NCBI RefSeq assembly: GCF_025460765.1
Contig: NZ_JAMWEG010000010.1
Coordinates: 62,001 to 126,000 of the forward strand
Direction of reading: 5' to 3'
DNA from: Micromonospora sp. MA102
GTDB taxonomy: Bacteria; Actinomycetota; Actinomycetes; Mycobacteriales; Micromonosporaceae
Length of the DNA: 64,000 bases
The notes below the pieces were generated by a model. That model saw only the letters and a program-made list of their open reading frames with translations, was not told the origin of the DNA and did no database searches. Shown here piece by piece: positions 56,301 through 63,163 of this stretch. How positions within the stretch are numbered: the stretch's first letter is position 1; every line of letters begins with the position of its first letter. A program made the translations under genes and the position numbers.

Positions 56301-58878
56301 GCCCGACGCCGCCGATGTGCAGCTCCCCGGCCACCCCGACGGGGCACTCGGCGCCGGCCGGGTCGAGCACGTGCAGCCGCAGGTTGGCGATCGGCGCGCC
56401 GATCGGCACGCTCGCGGCCACGGCCAGCCGGGCCGGGTCGCAGCGCCAGGCCGTGACGTCGATGGCCGCCTCGGTGGGGCCGTACAGGTTGTGCAGGCCG
56501 CACCACGGCAGCCGGGCCGTGAAGTCGAGCGCGGAGGCCAGCGGCAGCTCCTCGCCGGAGCAGATCACCCGACGCAGCGCGGTGGCCGCCTCGATGCCGT
56601 CCTCACCGAGGAAGACCGTCAGCATGGACGGGACGAAGTGGGCCGTGGTGATTTCCTCGGCCACCAGCAGGTCGCGCAGGTAGCCGGCGTCCTTGTGGCC
56701 GCCCGGCTTGGCGAGGACCAGCCGGGCGCCGGTGCGCAGCGGCCAGAAAAACTCCCAGACCGAGACGTCGAAGCTGGCCGGGGTCTTCTGGAGCACCGCG
56801 TCGTCGGCGCCGAGGCCGTAGGTCTTCTGCATCCAGTCGAGCCGGTTGACGATGCCCCGGTGGGTGTTCGGCACGCCCTTCGGCCGGCCAGTCGAGCCGG
56901 AGGTGTAGATGACGTACGCCAGGTGCTCGGGGCCGGCGGTGGGCGCCGGGTCGGTGGCCGGCTGGTCGGCCCAGACCGTGGCGTCGTCGAGGGCGAGCAC
57001 CGTGGCGGCGGTGGCCGGCAGCACGTCGCGCAGGTGCTCCTGGACCAGCACCACCGGCGCGTCCGCGTCGGTGACCATGAAGGCGAGCCGGTCCGCCGGG
57101 TACTCCGGGTCCAGCGGCAAGTAGGCGCCGCCGGCCTTGAGCACGCCGAGCAGGCCGGCGACCAGCTCGACGGAGCGTTCCGCGCAGACCCCGACCAGGG
57201 TCTCCGGGCCGACGCCGGCGGCGCGCAGCCGGTGCGCGACCCGGTTGGCCGCCGCGTTCAGCTCGGCGTAGGTGAGGCTGCGTCCCTCGATGGTCACGGC
57301 GACCGCGTCGGGGGTGGCGGCGGCGCGCTCCTCGATCGGGCCGTGCAGGGTCGCGTCGCGCGGGAAGTCCGCGGCCGTGTCGTTCCACCCGGCCAGCAGC
57401 GCCCGCTCGTCGGCGGGAAGCAGCGCCAGCCGGGAGACCGGGGTGTCCGGCGCGGCGACGATCGCGGCCAGCAGGGTGGTCCACCGCCGGGCCATCCGCT
57501 CGACGGTGTCCCGGGTGAACAGGTCGGTGTTGAAGACCAGCTTGCCCCAGAGGCCGTCGACGGTTTCCACGGCGTGCAGCTCGAAGTCGAACCGGGTGGC
57601 CCGCAGCTCCATCGGGGTCCACTCGAAGCTGACCTCGTCGGTGCGGGACACCCCGCTGAACCGGCCCATCTCGTAGTTCTGCAGCACGAACATGGCCTGG
57701 AACACCGGCGAGCGGCTGACGTCGCGGGGCAGCCCCAGCTCGTGGACGACCTTGGCGAACGGCACCTCGGCGTGCTCGAAGCCGTCGAGCACGGTGCGCC
57801 GGGTGCGCGCCAGCAGCTCCGCGAAGGTGGGGTCACCGGCCAGTTCGGCGCGGAGCGGCAGCATGTTGATGAACATGCCGACGACGTTCTCCAGCTCCGG
57901 TGCGGACCGGCCGGCCACCGAGGCGCCCACGGCGAAGTCGTCCTGGCCGGCGTGCCGGGCGAGCAGCACCTGGTACGCGGCCAGCAGCGTCATGAACAGC
58001 GTGCCGCCGGTGGCCCGGGTGAGGGCGTTGAGCGCCTCGGTGGCCGCCGGGTCGAGCTGGAACTCGACGAAGTCGCCCCGGTAGGTCTGGGTGGCCGGGC
58101 GGGGCCGGTCCAGCGGCAGTTCGAGCGGGGTGATGCCGGCCAGCCGCTCCTTCCAGTAGTCGACGTGCGCCCGGGCCTGCGGCCCGTCCAGCTCCCCGGC
58201 CTCCCAGACGGCGAAGTCGCCGTACTGGATGGGCAGGGCGGGCGGCTCGCCGCCCCGGTAGAGGGTGATGAGGTCGCGCAGCAGCACGTCCACCGACCAG
58301 CCGTCGCCCACGATGTGGTGCTGGCCGAGAAAGAGCACGTGGTCGTCGACGTTCATCCGGTCCGGAGTGCCGTCTTGCGGCGCGGAGGCCGGATTATCGT
58401 CGTCGGCGGCCAGCCGGATCAGCAGGGCGCGCAGCAGCGGCCCGTCCGCCAGGTCGAACGGTTCGGCGGCGGCGGCGTCCACCAGCGCCTGCGCGCTCGC
58501 CTCGTCCGGGGCGTCCACGATGGTCAACGGCACCTCGACGGACTCCTCCACCACCACGGTGGGGCGGCCGTCGGAGTCGGCCGGGAAGCGGGTCCGCTGC
58601 GACTCGTGCCGGGCGCCGAGCGCGGCCAGGGCCGCGCGCAGCGCCTCGACGTCGAGCGGGCCGCGCACCCGCAGCGGCACCGCGATGTGGTACGCCGCCT
58701 CGCCCGGGGCGAGCTGGTCCATGAACCAGACCCGCTCCTGGGCGTACGACAGCGGCACCGCGGCGCCGGGGGGTCGGGGGGTGATCCGGGCCGCGGGGGC
58801 GGCCTGGCGGGCGCGCAGCCGCTTGGCGATCAGCGCCTGCCGGGCCGCCTCGCGGGCCGGATCCTTCAGGTCGGTCAT
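53332..58878 (-). CDS. NRPS (C-A-PCP-TE) fused to an MFS exporter
   Basis: 1848 residues; ATG at 58878 overlaps the previous stop by one base (TGATG). Domains: condensation 40-480 (HHIVGDG 187-193), adenylation 515-1008 (YTSGSTGRPKG; NGKLDRKAL), PCP 1020-1095 (LGGHS, Ser1055), thioesterase 1118-1350, linker, and a twelve-helix MFS domain 1400-1815 of the EntS-like type (with VAGAIVDRVSRRRIMM). A-domain lining residues D704, V705, W708, H747, I772, S774, L798, I806, D807 and K999 read DVWHISLIDK, the known serine code. In the TE the nucleophile motif is GHCGVG: Cys1192 replaces Ser, with Asp1307 and His1337 completing the triad. It would add Ser, release the chain and export the product in one protein. 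Confidence 0.93.
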   Translation of the reverse strand: MTDLKDPAREAARQALIAKRLRARQAAPAARITPRPPGAAVPLSYAQERVWFMDQLAPGEAAYHIAVPLRVRGPLDVEALRAALAALGARHESQRTRFPADSDGRPTVVVEESVEVPLTIVDAPDEASAQALVDAAAAEPFDLADGPLLRALLIRLAADDDNPASAPQDGTPDRMNVDDHVLFLGQHHIVGDGWSVDVLLRDLITLYRGGEPPALPIQYGDFAVWEAGELDGPQARAHVDYWKERLAGITPLELPLDRPRPATQTYRGDFVEFQLDPAATEALNALTRATGGTLFMTLLAAYQVLLARHAGQDDFAVGASVAGRSAPELENVVGMFINMLPLRAELAGDPTFAELLARTRRTVLDGFEHAEVPFAKVVHELGLPRDVSRSPVFQAMFVLQNYEMGRFSGVSRTDEVSFEWTPMELRATRFDFELHAVETVDGLWGKLVFNTDLFTRDTVERMARRWTTLLAAIVAAPDTPVSRLALLPADERALLAGWNDTAADFPRDATLHGPIEERAAATPDAVAVTIEGRSLTYAELNAAANRVAHRLRAAGVGPETLVGVCAERSVELVAGLLGVLKAGGAYLPLDPEYPADRLAFMVTDADAPVVLVQEHLRDVLPATAATVLALDDATVWADQPATDPAPTAGPEHLAYVIYTSGSTGRPKGVPNTHRGIVNRLDWMQKTYGLGADDAVLQKTPASFDVSVWEFFWPLRTGARLVLAKPGGHKDAGYLRDLLVAEEITTAHFVPSMLTVFLGEDGIEAATALRRVICSGEELPLASALDFTARLPWCGLHNLYGPTEAAIDVTAWRCDPARLAVAASVPIGAPIANLRLHVLDPAGAECPVGVAGELHIGGVGLARGYHRRPALTAEKFVPDPFFGEPGARLYRTGDLARWVVGPDGAGVIEFLGRIDHQVKLRGLRIELGEIESALREQPGVTEAAVIVREDSPGDKRLTAYLVGAAEHAALKAALKDTLPEYMVPAAFVTLDALPLTPNGKLDRKALPAPVVTREASVALVEPRDETERALAAIWSEVLGVDTLGIDDNFFDLGGHSMLATQVVAKIRKAELGGRAVGVMDLFQQRTIRELAAFISGDAAEAGPRRLLYELTKPIPAAQRVLTYVCVPYGGGSAIVYQPLADALPAGHALWSLAIPGHDVGLSEDALPFDELTTRVAEEILERVEGPLALYGHCGVGSAIVAEVARKVEAAGRDLDAVYIGAMFPFARPKGLFAAARNRLEQLRSNKHYASWLKSMGVDTDELDPEQADRIISNMRADSRASEEYFTRLLDQRATKLRAPIISVVGSEDPVTDYYRERYAEWQFLSDTLGLVVLDQAGHFFLKYRAEELAEIVTRVHPAVVAGDVTDLGPQARGEDAGWAVLDRLRVGQEERPAATTVKPSMARFLSITVGQLVSSTGSALTAFALPIWLFNRTGSVADLGLLWALALICGVLMLPVAGAIVDRVSRRRIMMLASSVAGSIQLVLAGLLWTDNLVLWHIYLLVALSSVAGSFQRIAFQSAVPQLVPKRYLGHAMGITQLSTGVATLLMPVFAAGLLAAIDLKGILLIDVASYLVAVLTLAVVRFPDLLGWRPRERLLVAIANGMRYSWQHRGFRLMLGYFALGNIFLAPALVLATPLVLSFGSPTQVAQVALAEAAGAVAGGVLMSLWGGPRKRRMIGVLIGNLGTAIGCVLIGLDASVAMICVGMAWLAMAMTTAQSIYATIVQVKVPQRFHGRVFSLNQTIAWSTLPIGFALLAPGATALFEPMLAPDGALAGSVGAVIGTGPGRGIGFAYVCFGVALILITLGGFAIRLLRRFDLEVEDSLPDDLIGAQERERRLAARAAEREKVAV

Positions 58879-61800
58879 CAGCTGCTTTCCTCTTCCGCCG
58901 CGAGCAGGGCGGCGACCTCGCTGTCGGAGAGCCCGTCGAGTTCCGCGGCGATCCGCTGCTCGATCTGGGCGGCCAGGTCCGCCACCACGGGGCTGCTGAA
59001 CAGCGCCCGCATGGGCAGGTCGACGTCCACCTCGGCGCGGATCCGGGCCATGGCCCGCATGCCGCGCAGCGAGTTGCCGCCGAGGGTGAAGAAGTCGTCC
59101 AGGGCGCCGACCTTCTCCACCTGGAGAATCTCGGCGTACACCTCGGCGACCAGGGACTCGGCCTCAGTGCGCGGCGCGACGTAGGCGCCCTCGGCCGGGG
59201 CGGCGGCGGCCGGGGCGGGCAGCGCGGCCCGGTCCAGCTTGCCGTTCGGCGTCAGCGGCAGCGCGTCGAGCCGGACCAGGTGCGCCGGCACCAGGTGCGC
59301 GGGCAGCTCGCGGGCCAGCTCGGCGCGGACCGAGTCCTCGTGCGCGGGGCCGACCAGGTAGCCGACCAGGGTCGGCTCGCCGCTGTCGGTGCGCACCGCC
59401 GCGGCGGCCGCCCGGACGTCCGGGTGGGCCAGCAGGGCCGCCTCGACCTCGCCCAGCTCGATCCGCATGCCGCGCACCTTCACCTGGTCGTCGCGGCGGC
59501 CCAGGTAGTCCAGGGTGCCGTCGGGCCGCCAGCGGGCCAGGTCGCCGGTGGCGTACATGCGCGCGCCGGGCAGGCCGTAGGGGCAGGGCACGAAGCGCTC
59601 GGCGGTGAGGCCGGGACGGCGGTGGTAGCCGCGGGCGAGCTGCGCGCCGGTGACGTACAGCTCGCCGACCACGCCCGGGGGGACCGGCTGGAGGGCCGCG
59701 TCGAGCAGCAGCGCCCGGGTGTTCCAGGTGGGCGTGCCGATCGGCACCGGTCCCGGCGGGACCGGCTCGCCGGGGGCGATCCGGGCGGCCACGCAGCCCA
59801 CGGTGGCCTCGGTCGGGCCGTACTCGTTGGTCACCGCCACGTCGGGGTGGGCGGCCCGCCAGCCGGCGAGCTGCTCGCCGGTCAACGCCTCGCCGCCGAT
59901 CACCAGGTCGACGGTGGGCGACAGCTCGCCGTCGAGCAGCGGCAGGTGGCTCGGGGTGACCTTGAGGAAGGCCGGCCGGCCGCCCACCCGGGCGGCCGGT
60001 GAGTCGATGGCGGCGAGCCGGACCGTGCCGCCGGCGGTGAGCGGGCCGAGCAGGCCCGTGACGGTGAGGTCGAAGGAGACCGGCGAGTGCAGCAGCGCGG
60101 CGCCGGCCAGTCCCGGGTAGGTGTCCCGCGCCCACGCCAGGTAGGCGCTCACCGCCCGGTGCTCCACCACCACGCCCTTGGGCCGGCCGGTCGAGCCGGA
60201 GGTGTAGAGCACGTACGCCGGGTGCTCGGGGCGCAGCGGGCTGCGCCGGTCGGCGTCGCTCAGGTCGCCGCCCGGCTGGTCCGCGCCGAGCTCGCCGTCG
60301 AGCACCAGCGCCCCGCCGGGCACCAGGCCGGCGGTGTCCGGCGTGGTCACCACGAGGGCCGGCGCGGCGTCCTCCAGCAGGTACGCGATCCGCCCGGCCG
60401 GGTACGCGGTGTCGACCGGCACGTACGCGGCGCCGGACTTCAGCACGGCGAGCATCGCCACCACCAGCTCACAGGAGCGGGGCAGGGCGAGCGCGACGCG
60501 GGTCTCCGGGCCGGCACCGCGGGCCACCAGCAGCCGGGCCAGCCGGTTCGCGGCGGTGTTCAGCTCGGCGTACGTGAGCGGCACGCCGTCGCAGACCACG
60601 GCGGTGGCGTCCGGGGCGGCCGCGGCCCGCCGCTGCACCTCGTCGACGACGGTCGCCGGCGGCACCCCGCGCGCCGTGTCGTTCCAGGCACCCAGCACCA
60701 GGTCGCGCTCGGCGTCGGTGAGCAGCGGCAGCGCGGCGACGGTGCGCTCCGGGTCGGCCACGGCGGCGGTGAGCAGCCCGACGTACCGCCGGACCACCGT
60801 CTCGGCGGTGGCCCGGTCGAACAGCGCGGTCCGGTAGACCAGGCGGCACTCCCCTGCGGTGATGTCGAAGGCCAGGTCGTCCTTCGTGGTGCCCAGCTCC
60901 ACCGGGTCGAGGCCGGAGTCCGGGATGTAGTTCAGGGCGGTCTGGAAGATCGGCTGGACGGACGGGTCGCGCTGCGGGTCGACCGCCTCGACGATCTTCT
61001 GGAACGGGGTCTGCCCGTGCTCCATGGCGTCGACCAGGCCGTCCCGCACCCGGCCGAGCAGCGCGGCGAAGGACGGGTCGCCGGAGACGTCGCAGCGCAG
61101 CGCCACCGGGTTGACGAACATGCCGATCAGCGGGGCCAGCTCGGGGGTGTCGCGGCCCGCCGTGGAGACGCCGACCACCACGTCGGTGTCGCCGGAGATC
61201 CGCGACAGCAGCGCCGCGAAACCGGCCAGCAGCACCATGTACGGCGTGGCCGCCGCGCCGGCCGCCAGCGTGCCGACCCGGTCGAGCAGCCCCGCGGGCA
61301 GGTCGAAGCGCACCTCGTCGCCGGCGAACCCGAGCTGGGCCGGGCGGGGCCGGTCCAGCGGCAGGTTGGTCACCGGCGGCGCGCCGGCCAGGTGGCCGGT
61401 CCAGAAGGCGAGCTGCCGGTCCAGTTCCGCCCCGGCGAGCTGGTCGCGCTGCCAGACCGCGAAGTCGGCGTACTGGATGGGCAGCTCGGGTACGGCGGGT
61501 TCGGCGCCGGTCCGCGCGGCCGCGGCGAACGCGGCGAGTTCGGCGTGGAAGAGCACCGCCGAGTGGCTGTCGAAGACGGCGTGGTGCGCCACGAAGACCA
61601 GCGCCCAGGCGTCGTCGAGGCGGACCAGCCGCGCCCGCCACAGCGGCGGCGCGTCCAGCGGGATCGGGGTGCGGGCCAGCTCGGCCCGGATCGCCTCGAA
61701 CGCGGCCAGCCGCTCGCCTTCCGGCAGGTGGCTCAGGTCGGTGGTGGGCAGCGGGGCCGGCTCGTGCGCGCGGACCACCTGCACGAGCGCGCCGTCGTCG

Positions 61801-61997
61801 ACCCGCAGGTGGGTACGGAGCGCCTCGTGCCGGGCCACCACCCGGTCGACCACGTCGCCGGCCGCGTCGGCGTCGAGGCCGGCCGGGAAGCGCCACGGGA
61901 TGGACACGTTGAACACCGGCGAGCCGGCGTCGAGCTGGTTGGCCATCCACACCCGCTCCTGGGCGAAGGAGGCCGGGAAGGTCCACTCCTGACTCAT
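58878..61997 (-). CDS. NRPS module C-A-PCP, Asn/Asp-type adenylation domain
   Basis: 1039 residues from the ATG at 61997, overlapping the mbtH-like stop (ATGA), with GAGG 6 nt upstream. Condensation domain 5-435, whose catalytic motif is HHAVFDS (138-144), keeping both His and Asp; adenylation 455-925 (YTSGSTGRPKG at 598, YATGDLARW, Lys920); PCP 945-1015 (LGGNS, Ser976). Lining residues D643, L644, T647, K679, V699, G701, E725, V733, G734 and K920 read DLTKVGEVGK, one or two changes from known Asn (DLTKLGEVGK) and Asp (DLTKVGHIGK) codes. Asn is the more likely substrate. It hands its product to the next NRPS. Confidence 0.95.
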   Translation of the reverse strand: MSQEWTFPASFAQERVWMANQLDAGSPVFNVSIPWRFPAGLDADAAGDVVDRVVARHEALRTHLRVDDGALVQVVRAHEPAPLPTTDLSHLPEGERLAAFEAIRAELARTPIPLDAPPLWRARLVRLDDAWALVFVAHHAVFDSHSAVLFHAELAAFAAAARTGAEPAVPELPIQYADFAVWQRDQLAGAELDRQLAFWTGHLAGAPPVTNLPLDRPRPAQLGFAGDEVRFDLPAGLLDRVGTLAAGAAATPYMVLLAGFAALLSRISGDTDVVVGVSTAGRDTPELAPLIGMFVNPVALRCDVSGDPSFAALLGRVRDGLVDAMEHGQTPFQKIVEAVDPQRDPSVQPIFQTALNYIPDSGLDPVELGTTKDDLAFDITAGECRLVYRTALFDRATAETVVRRYVGLLTAAVADPERTVAALPLLTDAERDLVLGAWNDTARGVPPATVVDEVQRRAAAAPDATAVVCDGVPLTYAELNTAANRLARLLVARGAGPETRVALALPRSCELVVAMLAVLKSGAAYVPVDTAYPAGRIAYLLEDAAPALVVTTPDTAGLVPGGALVLDGELGADQPGGDLSDADRRSPLRPEHPAYVLYTSGSTGRPKGVVVEHRAVSAYLAWARDTYPGLAGAALLHSPVSFDLTVTGLLGPLTAGGTVRLAAIDSPAARVGGRPAFLKVTPSHLPLLDGELSPTVDLVIGGEALTGEQLAGWRAAHPDVAVTNEYGPTEATVGCVAARIAPGEPVPPGPVPIGTPTWNTRALLLDAALQPVPPGVVGELYVTGAQLARGYHRRPGLTAERFVPCPYGLPGARMYATGDLARWRPDGTLDYLGRRDDQVKVRGMRIELGEVEAALLAHPDVRAAAAAVRTDSGEPTLVGYLVGPAHEDSVRAELARELPAHLVPAHLVRLDALPLTPNGKLDRAALPAPAAAAPAEGAYVAPRTEAESLVAEVYAEILQVEKVGALDDFFTLGGNSLRGMRAMARIRAEVDVDLPMRALFSSPVVADLAAQIEQRIAAELDGLSDSEVAALLAAEEESS

Positions 61998-62182
61998 GAG
62001 TGTGCCTCGCGGACGGAGCGGGGACGCATGTCGGTCCAGACCTCGTCGACGTGGGCCAGGCACTCCTCGCGGGTGCCGGCGAAGCCGGTGTCGTGCCAGC
62101 CCGCGGGGAGGTCCCGGTCGGCCGACCAGATCGAGTACTGCTCCTCGTCGTTGCGGACGACCAGGAATCGGGGTTCGGCCAT
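61994..62182 (-). CDS. MbtH-like NRPS accessory protein
   Basis: 62 residues. Conserved MbtH positions: FLVVRNDEEQYSIW, LPAGWHDTGFAGTREECL and VDEVWTDMRPRS, including the three tryptophans. MbtH proteins bind A domains and are needed for their folding and activity. It starts 1 nt after the dioxygenase stop and overlaps the NRPS start, so it is made in step with both. Confidence 0.96.
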   Translation of the reverse strand: MAEPRFLVVRNDEEQYSIWSADRDLPAGWHDTGFAGTREECLAHVDEVWTDMRPRSVREAHS

Positions 62183-62183
62183 C

Positions 62184-63137
62184 TCAGTTCGCTCCAGGGG
62201 TGTCGGGGGTGTGCGGCTCGGCCATCGCCACGGCGATCCTGCGGGGGCCGGTGAACGGCTCCCGGCCGTGCGCGGCGGTCATGTTGTCCACCACCAGCAC
62301 GTCGTCGCGCTGGTAGTCGAAGCGGACGGTGGCCGCCCGGTAGGCGGCGCGCAGGTGGTCCATGACGTCGGCGGGGATCTCGCCGCCGTCGCCGTAGTAG
62401 GTGTTCGACGGCAGCCCGTCGGCGCCGAACATGGCCAGCAGCCCCTCCTGGTAGTCCTTCGGGAGGGTGCTCACGTGGAAGAAGGTGGCGTGGTTGAACC
62501 AGCGCGGGGTGTCCGAGCCGGGCCGGTGGTGCACCACGTCCCGCACGGCCCGGGTGCGCAGGCCGTCCGTGCCGACCCATTCCACGGTGATCCCGTTGGC
62601 CGCCGCGTACGCCTCGACCTCGGACCGGTTCTCGGTGTTGAACACCTCCTGCCAGCGGGTGCCGAAGTCGCCGTGGAAGTTGCGCACCAGCATCCAGCGC
62701 CGCCGGACGAACTCCTCGCGTACCGCCGGGTCGATCAGGTCGTGGACCCGGCGGACGTCGGCGAGCGGGGTGGCGCCCCGGGTCTCCGGAGCGGTGATGC
62801 AGTAGAAGAACAGGGTCAGCGGCCAGCGCGCCTGGTACGAGTTCTCGTTGTGCAGGAAGATCTCCTCGTCCGGCGGGTAGTCGGTCGAGGTGTACACCCG
62901 GCCCTTGATGGAGTGCCGGGGCGAGGAACGCTCCGTGTAGGTCAGCGGCTCGCCGGACAGGGCGCGCACCACCCCGTCGAAGCCGTCCACCCCGCCGACG
63001 TCGAAGCCGCGGAACAGCAGCCCGCCGTGCTCGACGAGGGTGGCCCGCAGCTCGGCGCGGCGGGCCGCGATCAGGTCGGTCAGGGCCCGGCCGTCGTTCT
63101 CGACGACCACCGGCAGCGTGGCGATCGTGTCGCTCAT
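62184..63137 (-). CDS. TauD/TfdA (clavaminate synthase/SyrP-like) iron dioxygenase
   Basis: 317 residues. Iron site of the HxE type: His96 and Glu98 in FLHNENSYQ, His290 in NMTAAHGREP, with Arg299/300 for 2-oxoglutarate; this HxE variant is typical of clavaminate synthase, VioC, AsnO and the SyrP aspartyl hydroxylase. It begins MSDTIATLPVVVEND and has LLFRGFDVGGVDGFDGV near the start. Being next to an Asn/Asp-type module, it probably beta-hydroxylates that residue, free or on the carrier protein (inference). AGGAG lies upstream of the ATG. Confidence 0.9.
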   Translation of the reverse strand: MSDTIATLPVVVENDGRALTDLIAARRAELRATLVEHGGLLFRGFDVGGVDGFDGVVRALSGEPLTYTERSSPRHSIKGRVYTSTDYPPDEEIFLHNENSYQARWPLTLFFYCITAPETRGATPLADVRRVHDLIDPAVREEFVRRRWMLVRNFHGDFGTRWQEVFNTENRSEVEAYAAANGITVEWVGTDGLRTRAVRDVVHHRPGSDTPRWFNHATFFHVSTLPKDYQEGLLAMFGADGLPSNTYYGDGGEIPADVMDHLRAAYRAATVRFDYQRDDVLVVDNMTAAHGREPFTGPRRIAVAMAEPHTPDTPGAN

Positions 63138-63163
63138 GATGCGGTGTCTCCTTGTTCTCGTGG

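Noticed and set aside
53308..59184. A 1958-codon open frame on the plus strand opposite the NRPS genes
   Set aside because: It is antisense to unmistakable NRPS and MFS domains, starts with no ribosome site and has the Gly/Arg/Val-rich composition of a reverse-frame shadow in high-GC DNA.
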